Source of the DNA: Candidatus Ruthia endofausta
GTDB lineage: Bacteria; Pseudomonadota; Gammaproteobacteria; PS1; Pseudothioglobaceae
Assembly (NCBI RefSeq): GCF_013342985.1
Contig: NZ_CP054490.1
Location: 806,001 to 870,000 of the forward strand
Length of the DNA stretch: 64,000 nt
Reading direction: 5' to 3'
Shown: in pieces, positions 38,728-48,257 of the stretch
Layout: the number at the start of each line of letters is the position of its first letter
Position numbering within the stretch: the stretch's first letter is position 1
Notes under the pieces: generated by a model
The model's input: the letters and a program-made list of their open reading frames with translations, nothing else
Databases searched by the model: none
What the model was told of the DNA's origin: nothing
Translations under genes and position numbers: made by a program

Positions 38728-39073
38728 TACTACGCTCAATAATGACACCCACTCCGCGTGCACCTGTCAATACTTTTCCTTTATTCAAAGTGAGTTTTAT
38801 CCAAGTAACTTCAAATTCTTTCAATACAGTTTGGGTGATCTTTTCTGCCAAGGTCTCGACCAACTGACACTCACTATTTTGCACAAAATTAATCAAACGC
38901 TTTGACACCGCCTTATAATCCAAGGCTTGGTCAATATGATCAGTTTTACTAGCCGCTTTAATATCAGTTGACATCTCAATATCTAGCACAATATCTTGAC
39001 GAATTTTTCGCTCCCAATCGTAAATACCAATAACGGTGTCAATTTTTAATCCTTGTATAAATACAATATCCAT
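38720..39073 (-). CDS. folB: Dihydroneopterin aldolase
   Basis: Cleaves 7,8-dihydroneopterin to 6-hydroxymethyl-7,8-dihydropterin, the substrate of FolK encoded next. VIGIYDWERKIRQDIVLD with the substrate Glu/Tyr region, LDYKAVSKRL, and the catalytic Lys in LTLNKGKVLTGARGVGV are visible. 117 residues. It is divergent from plsY, the same arrangement as in E. coli. Confidence 0.94.
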   Translation of the reverse strand: MDIVFIQGLKIDTVIGIYDWERKIRQDIVLDIEMSTDIKAASKTDHIDQALDYKAVSKRLINFVQNSECQLVETLAEKITQTVLKEFEVTWIKLTLNKGKVLTGARGVGVIIERSNG

Positions 39074-39126
39074 AGTAACATTTTGAGCAACTAAAATTAC
39101 TCATTCAATTAAACTAAGAAAGCATC

Positions 39127-39720
39127 ATGTTACCTGAGTTACCCTTTGCCATTCTTCTTCTCATTAGTTATCTAATCGGCTCAATTTCAACAGCAATTAT
39201 TATTTGTAAAATGCTTAATCTACCCGATCCTAGAACTCAAGGGTCAAACAACCCAGGCGCAACTAATGTATTACGCATTGGCGGCAAAAAAGCGGCCGCA
39301 ATCACACTCATTGGTGATGGGCTCAAAGGTGCAATCCCAGTATTAATCGCCCACTACCTAGCCTTTAACATGTTTAATATTACTTGGGTTGTTTTGGTGG
39401 TATTTTTAGGCCATGTATATCCCATCCTCTTTGGCTTGAAAGGTGGAAAAGGGGTTGCGACTTTTTTAGGCGCTTTGCTTGCTCTTAGTTATCTTACTGG
39501 GTTTGGCTTTATCATCACTTGGGTTTTTGTGGCAAAAGTACTGAAAATTTCATCACTCTCAGCACTAATCGCTACTGCACTCACGCCAATTTATTTTTAT
39601 CTAATTACTAATAATTTAGCTTCTACTTACGTCATTACCTTAATCTGTTTATGGATTTTTTACACTCATCAAAGTAACATTAAAAGGCTGCTTAACAAGC
39701 AAGAAAATAAAATCAATTAG
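39127..39720 (+). CDS. plsY: Acyl-phosphate:glycerol-3-phosphate acyltransferase PlsY
   Basis: Inner-membrane enzyme acylating glycerol 3-phosphate with acyl phosphate, the first step of phospholipid synthesis. Five to six membrane segments, and the three conserved loops GSNNPGATNVLRIGGKKAA, GHVYPILFGLKGGKGVAT and a Lys-rich C-terminus. 197 residues. GpsA at 16765 makes its substrate; plsX is not in the window. Confidence 0.95.
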   Translation: MLPELPFAILLLISYLIGSISTAIIICKMLNLPDPRTQGSNNPGATNVLRIGGKKAAAITLIGDGLKGAIPVLIAHYLAFNMFNITWVVLVVFLGHVYPILFGLKGGKGVATFLGALLALSYLTGFGFIITWVFVAKVLKISSLSALIATALTPIYFYLITNNLASTYVITLICLWIFYTHQSNIKRLLNKQENKIN

Positions 39721-39843
39721 CGCTCAAAACTCAGCACTTGATCTATCATAAACAAATAAAACAGTGCATTCATTATAAATATATGATAGTATAGATTTCA
39801 TTACAATTCACTTAGTTTTTATTAATTTACACACTACAATAGT

Positions 39844-40755
39844 ATGTCAATAAGAAAAAAATTTAGTAAAAAAGACGCTAAAAATAAGATAAAAAAATTA
39901 CAAAACAATAAGTATGTTATGCATAAAAACAATGTCATGTCTGGCAATACATTGTTAAGCTTATCAAAAATAGCAGGCGATTATCCTTACGCTAAAAAAA
40001 TGAGCGTTGAGGAGTACGAAAATGAAAAATATTTACTTCAAACTGAACTACTAAAAGCGCAAGATTGGATTAAAAATCATAACAAAAGAATTATCTTATT
40101 GTTTGAAGGTCGTGATGCAGCTGGCAAAGGTGGCACAATTAAACGTTTCATGGAACACCTCAATCCACGTGCCGCACGTGTTATTGCACTAGAAAAACCA
40201 TCAAGAGTAGAGTTAGGACAGTGGTATTTTCAGCGCTACATTAAACATTTTCCTACCAATGGGGAAATAGTACTATTTGATCGTTCTTGGTATAATAGGG
40301 CCGGCGTAGAACGTGTTATGGGCTTTTGCAAAAATTCAGAATATCTTGAATTTATGCGGCAAGCACCTTTATTAGAACGCATGTTGGTTAATGACGGTTT
40401 TATGCTCTTCAAATATTGGTTCTCTGTCAGTCGTCAGGAACAGTTAAGGCGTTTTCACTTACGTAAAAATGACCCTTTAAAAAGATGGAAATTAAGTGGA
40501 ATAGATTTACAATCATTAACCAAGTGGGATCAATATACCAAGGCTAGAAAAGACATGTTCTTTTATACTAACACCGCTGACTCACCTTGGATTGTTGTAA
40601 AGTCAGATGATAAAAAACGTGCGAGAATCAATTGTATTAGGCACTTTCTTTATCATCTAAATTATCTTAATAAAGATACTAAAATAATTTTCGAGTCAGA
40701 CTCGAAAATTATTGGAAGTGTAAGTAATTTATATAAAAATAAGGAGGATATTTAA
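39844..40755 (+). CDS. ppk2: Polyphosphate kinase 2 (PPK2)
   Basis: PPK2-family enzyme using polyphosphate to phosphorylate nucleoside diphosphates. Walker A GRDAAGKGG lies at residues 89-97, the lid region around KPSRVELGQWYFQRYI, and Walker B DRSWYNRAGVERVMGFC follows; KYWFSVSRQEQLRRF and the WDQYTKARKDMF segment are typical of one-domain class I PPK2. A basic N-terminal tail of about 45 residues precedes the domain. Its last bases carry AAGGAGG, the binding site for the overlapping Lys-rich gene. Confidence 0.93.
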   Translation: MSIRKKFSKKDAKNKIKKLQNNKYVMHKNNVMSGNTLLSLSKIAGDYPYAKKMSVEEYENEKYLLQTELLKAQDWIKNHNKRIILLFEGRDAAGKGGTIKRFMEHLNPRAARVIALEKPSRVELGQWYFQRYIKHFPTNGEIVLFDRSWYNRAGVERVMGFCKNSEYLEFMRQAPLLERMLVNDGFMLFKYWFSVSRQEQLRRFHLRKNDPLKRWKLSGIDLQSLTKWDQYTKARKDMFFYTNTADSPWIVVKSDDKKRARINCIRHFLYHLNYLNKDTKIIFESDSKIIGSVSNLYKNKEDI

Positions 40756-41006
40756 TGTCAAATAAAAAAAAACAACTAAAAGCCGCTATACAAATCGCCA
40801 GAAAAGCAGAAATTGAAACTTTAATTGCGATTGAAAAAGCTCAAAAAGCTGTTAACAAAATAGCAAAATTAAAAAAAGTGCTGGATGCGCAGAATAAAAA
40901 ATTAGTCAAAAAAATTAAGAAAAATAAAAAAGACAACAATAAGAAAATAGAGCGCTATTCTAAAAAGAAAGTGAAAAAAGCGAGGAAGAAGAAATCTTTA
41001 AAATAA
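40755..41006 (+). CDS. Lysine-rich coiled-coil protein, translationally coupled to ppk2
   Basis: 83 residues, about 40 percent Lys by eye, with an Ala/Ile-rich middle (IEKAQKAVNKIAKL) that should form a coiled coil and a very basic C-terminal tail. The ATG overlaps the ppk2 stop (TAATG) and has a near-perfect AAGGAGG site 8 bases upstream, so it is a real, coupled gene. I recognise no family. Such a polycation could bind polyphosphate or nucleic acid; that is inference from composition and from its partner. Confidence 0.7.
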   Translation: MSNKKKQLKAAIQIARKAEIETLIAIEKAQKAVNKIAKLKKVLDAQNKKLVKKIKKNKKDNNKKIERYSKKKVKKARKKKSLK

Positions 41007-41024
41007 TCCGTTCTTCAACAATTT

Positions 41025-41052
41025 ATAGTGCTAATCTGTAGATTAGCACTAT
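41025..41052 (+). terminator. Perfect 12-bp hairpin after ppk2 operon
   Basis: ATAGTGCTAATC (41025-41036) and GATTAGCACTAT (41041-41052) pair perfectly with a TGTA tetraloop, followed by TCTCTT. It lies 19 bases beyond the Lys-rich gene and separates it from the convergent transporter relics. Terminator, possibly bidirectional. Confidence 0.7.
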
Positions 41053-41089
41053 TCTCTTAATAATCCTCTTTCTAGAGTTAACCTGCTTA

Positions 41090-41570
41090 ACTAAGCCTTG
41101 ATATTTAAGTAGATAAAAAGTAAATATTGCTAATATAGCAATCATACTCAATAAAACTATCAACCATATAATAAATTGGGTTAAATTTAGACATATCTTG
41201 CCAAAATTTTGGCAATATCTTCACACTATAAAACATACCGCCAAGATAAGTCATGGGCATCAAAATGAAAGTCGGAACAATAGAGATGTCATCAAACGAT
41301 TGAGCAAATACGGCATTAATAAACCCTGCCAGTGAAAACAAAACTGAAGTGAGTAAAAAGATAATTAACACGATGAGCATACTGTCTACTATTTCAAAAT
41401 CAATAAAAAACCAAACAACAATAAAAACTCCTCATCCGACTACAAAACAGCGTATGACACCACCAAAAAATCAACAAATATAATGACGCTGTTATGATGG
41501 TGGAAAAATATAATGCACCCAAATGCAAGGTAATCGTAGAACCTTCTTAACAACAATAGTCTTATAAGTA
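41090..41570 (-). pseudogene. ABC-2 permease pseudogene (YadH-like)
   Basis: The best frame (41380-41105) reads LLTSVLFSLAGFINAVFAQS, FDDISIVPTFILMPMTYLGG and FNPIYYMVDSF, the C-terminal half of a YadH-type ABC-2 export permease. Upstream pieces, KTIVVKKVLR and an interrupted IWVHYIFPP, match the family's N-terminus, but the segment between is deleted. Stops lie between the pieces. It follows the ATPase relic as yadH follows yadG in E. coli. Confidence 0.75.
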
Positions 41571-41729
41571 ATTCACATTGCACTCCCTTATTGGTTAGAC
41601 ATAAAAATAAGATTTCTAAACGATTTTATATACTAGGAATATGATTCACATTAACACCCTACATACTCAAGTTTCGCAATATAATTGGTGATGTTAACAT
41701 CTAAGGCTAATGTAACTCGTAATGAATAA

Positions 41730-42083
41730 TCATCTAAGCGTTCACATTTAAAATAGCGATATTACGACAAAGTAACCCGCCTGATTAATCAAAATTTCTT
41801 CAACAGGTTCAAAAAGATTTAAATTAAACTCTTGTGGCATTAATCCAATCATTTTTTTCACCTGATTAGCATGGCTGTTTTGATCAAAGCTCAATATTGC
41901 CTGAAGTTTTATTAGGCAGCAGCCCGAAAATAATACCAATAACTGTTGTTTTTCCTTGCACCATTACTTACCCAATAATATAAAAAAATCACCCTGCTCA
42001 ACGCAAAAATCGAGACCTCTTAGTGCCTCCAATTGATTGGCGTAGGTTTTTTTTAAACCTTGAATGAGTAGTGCAGCCGACAT
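41730..42083 (-). pseudogene. ABC ATPase pseudogene (YadG-like)
   Basis: Starts MSAALLIQGLKKTYANQLEA at 42083 and reaches GDFFILLGK before a TAA; the Walker A Lys/Thr reappear in a shifted frame, and a third frame (41939-41748) gives KKMIGLMPQEFNLNLFEPVE, which is the Q-loop region of YadG-type ATPases. Everything beyond about residue 120, including Walker B and the signature, is gone. Confidence 0.75.
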
Positions 42084-42207
42084 AATAAATATAACCTATA
42101 AAAAAATATAGAATAAAAAATCAAAACATTTTAACATTTATCCCCTTTTATTAGCTATTTTTGCGATAATTACCCACTTTAAATTGTTTTCTAAACATGC
42201 AAAACTT

Positions 42208-43746
42208 ATGACGAGCATAAAAAATATAGCATTGCCTGATATTGGTGATTTTAATGAAGTTGAGATAATTGAGATTTTAGTGAATATTGGCGATAAAATA
42301 AACATTGATGACAGCATAATTACCCTAGAAAGCGATAAAGCCTCGATGGAAATTCCAAGCCCTTTTTCAGGCATTGTCACAAAAATTGAAATCAATATTG
42401 GCGACAAAATTAAACAGGATGATGTCATTCTGAGCGTTGAAAATGAAGATGATGACTTTCAAAATACTAACCAAAGCGCCGAAACCGAACATTTTAAACC
42501 ACAAATCCTACCCGTTGTTGTGCCTGATATTGGTGATTTTAACGAGATTGAAGTGATTGAAATTTTAGTCAATGTAGGTGATGAGCTGTCTGTAGAAGAT
42601 AGCATAATCACTTTAGAAAGCGATAAAGCTTCGATGGAAATCCCAACACCAGTTGCAGGCACGGTCATTGATATTAATGTTGCACTAGGCGATAAAATTT
42701 CTCTAGGTGCATTAATTCTTAATATTGAAAGTATGGATGTAGAAAAAGCACCAAAAACACCTGCCGAAACTAAAACAGAAAGCTTAGTACTGCCCCCACC
42801 GACACCAACCTCTAGCACGCCAATATCCGTAACAACAAACACTAACCAAACAGTTTCAACACTGCCCAAAGGCAATTCACACGCCTCACCTTCTATTCGT
42901 AAACTGGCTAGAGAATTGGGTATTGATTTATCATCTGTCACTGGCACAGGACAAAAAGGGAGGATTTTAGATGTCGACCTTAAAGGCTATGTTAAACAAA
43001 TAATGACCTCTGATAATTTGGGCATTGCCATTCCCAAAACACCACTGATTGATTTTTCTAAATTTGGTGACACTGAAACACTAGTGCTATCTAGAATTAA
43101 TAAACTATCAGGCAAACATTTGACCGTCTGCTGGCTAAACATCCCCCACGTTACCCAATTTGACGAAGTCAATATTAATCAAATGGAAGTGTACCGACAA
43201 AAACAAAAAGCCAACGATGTTAAACTTACTCCTCTAGTTTTTATCATGAAAGCACTGGTTCGAACGCTACAAAACCATCCACGTTTTAATGCCTCACTTG
43301 ATGAATCAGGTGAAAACTTGATTATTAAAAAGTATTTCAACCTAGGTATTGCAATGGATACACCAAAAGGTTTGGTTGTGCCAGTTATTCGTGATGTTGA
43401 ACAAAAATCCTTAATTGATTTAGCTAAAGAACTCTTTGAAATTTCAAAAAACGCACGAGAAGGCAAGCTAGAACCTGCTAGTATGCAAGGTTCAGGTTTA
43501 ACCATTTCCAGTTTAGGTGGTATTGGCGGTACACAATTTACCCCCATTGTTAATGCGCCAGAGGTGGCTATTTTAGGTGTATCACGCTCGTATTTCAAAC
43601 CCATTTGGGATGGTAAAAATTTCATCCCCACTTTAACATTGCCACTGGCATTATCCTACGACCACCGCGTGATTGATGGTGCACAAGGTGGACGATTTAT
43701 GGCAGAACTGAATAATACTTTGCGAGATATGAAGGGAATTGTATGA
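42208..43746 (+). CDS. aceF: Pyruvate dehydrogenase E2, dihydrolipoyl acetyltransferase
   Basis: Core of the pyruvate dehydrogenase complex. Two N-terminal lipoyl domains, each with ESDKASMEIP (Lys44 and Lys140), are followed by a Pro/Thr/Ser linker, an E1/E3-binding domain (SPSIRKLARELGIDLSSVTG), and the acetyltransferase domain with the catalytic DHRVIDGA near residue 485. I start at the ATG at 42208; upstream the frame opens to a TTG at 42184. aceE is not upstream as usual; instead the yadGH relics sit there in the opposite orientation. lpdA overlaps its end by 4 bases. Confidence 0.95.
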   Translation: MTSIKNIALPDIGDFNEVEIIEILVNIGDKINIDDSIITLESDKASMEIPSPFSGIVTKIEINIGDKIKQDDVILSVENEDDDFQNTNQSAETEHFKPQILPVVVPDIGDFNEIEVIEILVNVGDELSVEDSIITLESDKASMEIPTPVAGTVIDINVALGDKISLGALILNIESMDVEKAPKTPAETKTESLVLPPPTPTSSTPISVTTNTNQTVSTLPKGNSHASPSIRKLARELGIDLSSVTGTGQKGRILDVDLKGYVKQIMTSDNLGIAIPKTPLIDFSKFGDTETLVLSRINKLSGKHLTVCWLNIPHVTQFDEVNINQMEVYRQKQKANDVKLTPLVFIMKALVRTLQNHPRFNASLDESGENLIIKKYFNLGIAMDTPKGLVVPVIRDVEQKSLIDLAKELFEISKNAREGKLEPASMQGSGLTISSLGGIGGTQFTPIVNAPEVAILGVSRSYFKPIWDGKNFIPTLTLPLALSYDHRVIDGAQGGRFMAELNNTLRDMKGIV

Positions 43747-45152
43747 TGATAAAAACTCAAGTTGTTGTGATTGGTTCTGGCTCTGGTGGTTATACAGCTG
43801 CATTTCGAGCGGCTGATTTAGGCAAAAAAGTTACGTTAATTGAGCGTTATGACACTTTAGGTGGTGTATGCCTAAATGTTGGCTGTATTCCTTCTAAAGT
43901 ACTTCTTCACACAGCTCAAATCATCAACGAGGCAAAAGAAATCTCACATTCAGGTGTTACATTCAATGAACCAGACATTAACATTGATGACGTACGCACA
44001 AATAAAACCAACATTATCGCCAAATTAACAGGGGGCATTAAAGCCTTGGCAAAGGCAAGAAAGGTTAATATTATAACAGGTTATGGAAAATTTATCTCAG
44101 CCAATCAACTTGCAATCGGACATAGCAACGATATCATTGAATTTGAACAATGTATTATCGCCGCAGGTTCACGTGTTACCAAAATTTCCACCTTTCCATT
44201 TGATGATGATCGCGTAATGGACTCAACAGATGCATTAGACCTAACCAACATACCCAAACGCTTGCTTGTTGTTGGTGGTGGTATTATCGGTCTAGAAATG
44301 GCAACGGTATATCATGCACTAGGTAGTGAAATATCAATTGTTGAATTATCAGATCAACTCATTGCCAGCGCTGACAAAGATATTGTCAATCCACTATTTA
44401 GGCGCATTAAAAAGCAATACGCTGGTATCTTTTTAAACACCAAAGTAACCAGCATGGAAGCACTAGACAAAGGCATCAAAGTCGGCTTTGAAGGCAAAAA
44501 CGCCCCAGAATTTGACACCTTTGATAAAGTGTTAGTCGCCATCGGCCGCACTCCTAATGGTAAATTAATCGATTGCGAAAAAGCAGGCGTTAAAATCAAC
44601 GATTGGGGTTTTATCCCCACAGACAAACAAATGAAAACCAACGTTCAAAACATCTACGCCATTGGTGATATTGTCGGACAACCCATGCTCGCCCACAAAG
44701 CCGTACACGAGGCCAAAGTCGCAGCAGAAGTCATTTGTGGGCATAAATCAGGCTTTGATGCCCTCACCATCCCGTCCGTTGCCTACACCGATCCAGAAGT
44801 CGCTTGGACAGGCAAAACCGAAAAAGAACTCAAAGCTGAAGGCATTGCTTATAAAAAAGGCATATTCCCTTGGGCAGCTTCAGGCCGTAGTTTAAGTATT
44901 GGCAGGTCTGAAGGTATGACCAAAGGATTGTTTGATGCAAAAATAGGTAGAATCTTAGGCATGGGTATTTGCGGTACTAATGCAGGTGAGTTGATTGCTG
45001 AAGCAACACTTGCCATTGAAATGGGCTGTAATATGGATGACATCGCACTCACCATCCACGCCCACCCAACCTTAAGTGAAACCACCGCCTTTGCAACTGA
45101 AATGGCACAGGGTACAATTACAGATTTATTACTGCCGAAAAAGAAAAAATAG
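43743..45152 (+). CDS. lpdA: Dihydrolipoyl dehydrogenase
   Basis: FAD enzyme that reoxidises dihydrolipoyl groups of pyruvate dehydrogenase (E3) and can also serve as the glycine cleavage L protein. FAD-binding VVIGSGSGGYTAAFRAA, redox pair Cys43/Cys48 in GGVCLNVGCIPSK, NAD-binding VVGGGIIGLEMA, AIGDIVGQPMLAHKA, and the active-site His/Glu in HAHPTLSE. 469 residues. Two ATGs in tandem; overlaps aceF by 4 bases. Confidence 0.96.
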   Translation: MMIKTQVVVIGSGSGGYTAAFRAADLGKKVTLIERYDTLGGVCLNVGCIPSKVLLHTAQIINEAKEISHSGVTFNEPDINIDDVRTNKTNIIAKLTGGIKALAKARKVNIITGYGKFISANQLAIGHSNDIIEFEQCIIAAGSRVTKISTFPFDDDRVMDSTDALDLTNIPKRLLVVGGGIIGLEMATVYHALGSEISIVELSDQLIASADKDIVNPLFRRIKKQYAGIFLNTKVTSMEALDKGIKVGFEGKNAPEFDTFDKVLVAIGRTPNGKLIDCEKAGVKINDWGFIPTDKQMKTNVQNIYAIGDIVGQPMLAHKAVHEAKVAAEVICGHKSGFDALTIPSVAYTDPEVAWTGKTEKELKAEGIAYKKGIFPWAASGRSLSIGRSEGMTKGLFDAKIGRILGMGICGTNAGELIAEATLAIEMGCNMDDIALTIHAHPTLSETTAFATEMAQGTITDLLLPKKKK

Positions 45153-45161
45153 GGAGAAGTT

Positions 45162-45815
45162 ATGAATACAAGACAAGCAAGAAAAAACGTCATTGAGCAA
45201 CAAATTCGTCCTTGGGGTGGGTTAAATTATATTGCTAATAATGCACTTAAAGATACGCCAAGAGAAAATTTCGTACCAGAGAAATATAAAAATCTTACAT
45301 TCGCAGATATTGAAATTCCACTGACTGATAAAGCGAAAATGCTTTTTCCGAAGATTGAAGGACGCTTACTAGATGCGCTTAATATTCAAAAACATGAGAC
45401 TGTACTAGAAGTAGGTACGGGTAGTGGCTATTTAACAGCAGTTCTGTCAAAATTATGTAAATCTGTAACCAGTATTGAAATTGATGAGGTGCTTAGTCAT
45501 AGCGCCCAAAGAAAAATCAATGCTTTAGGAGTTGATAATGTTAATTTAAAAGTAGGGGATGCCTCAAAGGGTTGGCATTCTGATGACTTTTTTGATGTGG
45601 TTATTGTTGGTAGTTCGGTGCCTAAGATTACAGGTCGTTACTTTCACTTATTAAATATAGGCGGTAGAATCTTTGTGATTGAAGGTGCTGGCAATATCAT
45701 GAGTGCAAAATTAATTACTCGCATCAGTGAGCATAAATGGGATACAAAATCCTTATTTGAAACACAATTAGATACCATGCAAGGGTTAGAATCATCGGCC
45801 AGTTTTGAGTTTTAA
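45162..45815 (+). CDS. PCMT-family methyltransferase
   Basis: 217-residue SAM-dependent methyltransferase of the protein-L-isoaspartate O-methyltransferase family. SAM motif I is VLEVGTGSGYLTAVLS, preceded by the family-typical RARENFVP-like segment (DTPRENFVPEKYKNL) and followed by VTSIEID. This short version, in which substrate-binding residues of true Pcm are less clear, is common in beta- and gammaproteobacteria, so repair of isoaspartate is not certain. GGGAG precedes the start. Confidence 0.82.
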   Translation: MNTRQARKNVIEQQIRPWGGLNYIANNALKDTPRENFVPEKYKNLTFADIEIPLTDKAKMLFPKIEGRLLDALNIQKHETVLEVGTGSGYLTAVLSKLCKSVTSIEIDEVLSHSAQRKINALGVDNVNLKVGDASKGWHSDDFFDVVIVGSSVPKITGRYFHLLNIGGRIFVIEGAGNIMSAKLITRISEHKWDTKSLFETQLDTMQGLESSASFEF

Positions 45816-45818
45816 ATC

Positions 45819-48200
45819 ATGAATGTGTTTTTTAACTTTGTTCTGAAAAAAGCCTTATTAGGACTGACACTTTTGTTGCTGGTTGCTGTATTTTTTATTG
45901 CTCAAATTCCTGATTTTCAACTAGATGCCTCCTCAGATTCTTTAGTGCTAGAAGGTGATAAAAATCTATCTTACTACCAAAGTATTAAAAAAAATTATGG
46001 GTCTGATGATTATTTAGTCATTTCCTATCAGGTTGAAGACAATTTATTAGCGCCTACGCAACTCAACCATCTTAAAAAATTTAGACAAGATTTAGCCAAA
46101 ATTAATCAAGTCAAATCGGTGACGACTATTTTAGACGTGCCACTCTTTAGATCCCCTCCCTTATCTTTAATAGATTTAACTGGCGAAAGTATTAGTATTG
46201 ATAATGGTAATGCTAATTTGGCTTTAGCCAATGATGAATTTAAAAATTCACCTTTATATGCTAATAATTTAGTCAGCAAAGACGGCAAAACAACTGCTGT
46301 TTTAGTCGCTCTAAGAGACAATCAGAAGTTTAAAGAATTACGTGAAAGTCGTGACAAAATGCGTATTCAAAGGGCTAATAATAAATTGTCAGATGACCAG
46401 CAATTAAAACTTAAAATTATCGAAAAGCAAATTTTAAAGAATGCTACTGCTCAGAGCAAATTACAAGCGCAAACAATTGCCCAAATTCGAACCACTATTA
46501 GCCGATATTCAGACAAAGCCCATTTATTCTTGGGTGGTTTGCCTATGATAACCACTGATATTGTGGCTTATATTAGTAGCGATTTGATTATATTTAGCTT
46601 GGCAGTTATTGGGCTTATGAGTCTAATTTTAGCGATTATTTTCAAAAGCATTCGCTGGGTCATTATGCCAATTGGCATCAGCATTGTCAGTGCACTTATC
46701 ATGACAGGTGTTTTAGCTTATTTAGGCTGGAAAGTTACCGTTATTTCATCTAACTTTTTCTCATTATTACTGGTGATGACACTTTCTGTGGTTATTCATC
46801 TTGTAGTTAGGTATAGAGAAATTGCCCAACTCAATCCAGAACTTGACTCGAATCAGCTTATTAAAGATACTTTGTCACAAATGTTTAAGCCTTGTCTTTT
46901 TACAACTTTAACCACGTTTGTGGCTTTTGGCTCTTTGCTTATTAGTGGCATTAGACCCGTGATTGATTTTGGTTGGATGATGTCAATTGGTGTCACCATT
47001 GCCCTAATATTATCATTTCTTGCTTTTCCGATGATCATGAGTTTATTACCAAAAGCAAAAATTGAAAAACACAAAACCGAACTAAGCGTCACCACTTCAC
47101 TGGCCAAATTTGTGGAAAAATTTGGCCATCACTTGTTAGTGGTATTGATAATATTTGTCATAGGTGCTGGGTTTGGAGTTAGTAAACTTAGTGTTGAGAA
47201 CCGTTTTATTGATTATTTTAAAAAAGACACAGAAATTAATCAAGGGCTAACCTTAATTGATAAAAAATTGGGTGGTACTATTCCACTGGAAATTATTTTT
47301 GATGATTTAGCAGAGGACTATTGGTTTGATGAAGATTTGCGTGATGAGATACATGAAGTTCATCAATATCTTGATTCTTTGCAAGAAACTGGTAAGGTTT
47401 TGTCAATTGACACCCTAATGCAACTCTTAACCCAAGCCAACAATAATGAGGCACTTAATGGATTTTTCTTAAATATTATCCGTTTTCAACTACCTGAAAG
47501 CGCTAAAACGCAAGTGTTATACCCTTATTTGTCTGAGGACAACGGGCAACTCAGAATAGTTATCCGCATTCGAGAAACTAATAAAGAATTAAAACGTGGT
47601 GAATTGATTGATAAAATCCAACGCCATATTTCTACTAATCTTGGATTTAAGCCAGACAGTTTTCATTTAAGTGGCATGTTAATTTTGTATAACAATATGC
47701 TACAAAGTTTATTTGAGTCGCAAATCGAGACCATTGCTGTGGTATTTGTGATGATTTTTATCATGTTTTTGTTTATTTTCAAATCGATTAGTTTATCTAT
47801 TCTTGCACTGATTCCAAACACTTTGCCGTCGCTTTTTATTCTTGGCATTATGGGGTTATTAAATATCCCATTGGATTTAATGACCATCACCATTTCAGCA
47901 ATTGCTATTGGCATTGGTGTTGATAATGCTATTCATTACATTCATCGTTTTAAAGATGAATTTAAAAAAGATAAGGACTATATGGCAACGATGTATCGCT
48001 CTCATGCTAGTATTGGTTTGGCAATGTTTTATACGTCAATTACGGTAACAATGGGCTTTTTAATTTTAGCCTTATCAAACTTTATACCCAGTATTTACTT
48101 TGGCGTATTTACTGCCATTGCAATGCTCAGTGCGCTACTTGCTAATTTAACCCTACTGCCTAAATTAATACTAATGGTAAAACCAAAAATCAACCCATAA
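45819..48200 (+). CDS. RND/MMPL-family exporter
   Basis: 793-residue inner-membrane protein with duplicated halves. Each half has one membrane helix, a large periplasmic domain, and five further helices; the second half starts near residue 435. LDASSDSLVLEGD just after the first helix is typical of the MMPL group found in proteobacteria that export lipids or hopanoids. The GIGVDNAIHYIHRFKDE motif lies in helix 10-11. Substrate unknown. It lies 3 bases after the PCMT gene; no outer-membrane partner is adjacent. Confidence 0.85.
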   Translation: MNVFFNFVLKKALLGLTLLLLVAVFFIAQIPDFQLDASSDSLVLEGDKNLSYYQSIKKNYGSDDYLVISYQVEDNLLAPTQLNHLKKFRQDLAKINQVKSVTTILDVPLFRSPPLSLIDLTGESISIDNGNANLALANDEFKNSPLYANNLVSKDGKTTAVLVALRDNQKFKELRESRDKMRIQRANNKLSDDQQLKLKIIEKQILKNATAQSKLQAQTIAQIRTTISRYSDKAHLFLGGLPMITTDIVAYISSDLIIFSLAVIGLMSLILAIIFKSIRWVIMPIGISIVSALIMTGVLAYLGWKVTVISSNFFSLLLVMTLSVVIHLVVRYREIAQLNPELDSNQLIKDTLSQMFKPCLFTTLTTFVAFGSLLISGIRPVIDFGWMMSIGVTIALILSFLAFPMIMSLLPKAKIEKHKTELSVTTSLAKFVEKFGHHLLVVLIIFVIGAGFGVSKLSVENRFIDYFKKDTEINQGLTLIDKKLGGTIPLEIIFDDLAEDYWFDEDLRDEIHEVHQYLDSLQETGKVLSIDTLMQLLTQANNNEALNGFFLNIIRFQLPESAKTQVLYPYLSEDNGQLRIVIRIRETNKELKRGELIDKIQRHISTNLGFKPDSFHLSGMLILYNNMLQSLFESQIETIAVVFVMIFIMFLFIFKSISLSILALIPNTLPSLFILGIMGLLNIPLDLMTITISAIAIGIGVDNAIHYIHRFKDEFKKDKDYMATMYRSHASIGLAMFYTSITVTMGFLILALSNFIPSIYFGVFTAIAMLSALLANLTLLPKLILMVKPKINP

Positions 48201-48257
48201 GACGCCAACGAATTAAAAAGGGATTATGCCAACAGTATTCATTTATCGTTAATACCT

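Noticed and set aside
41025-41052. Perfect hairpin considered as an insertion-sequence end
   Set aside because: No second copy, target duplication or transposase frame nearby; its place after the ppk2 pair fits a terminator.
42459-42947. Long open frame of 162 codons on the strand opposite aceF
   Set aside because: It mirrors the lipoyl and linker coding sequence, has Ser/Ile-rich nonsense composition, and no recognisable motif; an antisense shadow.
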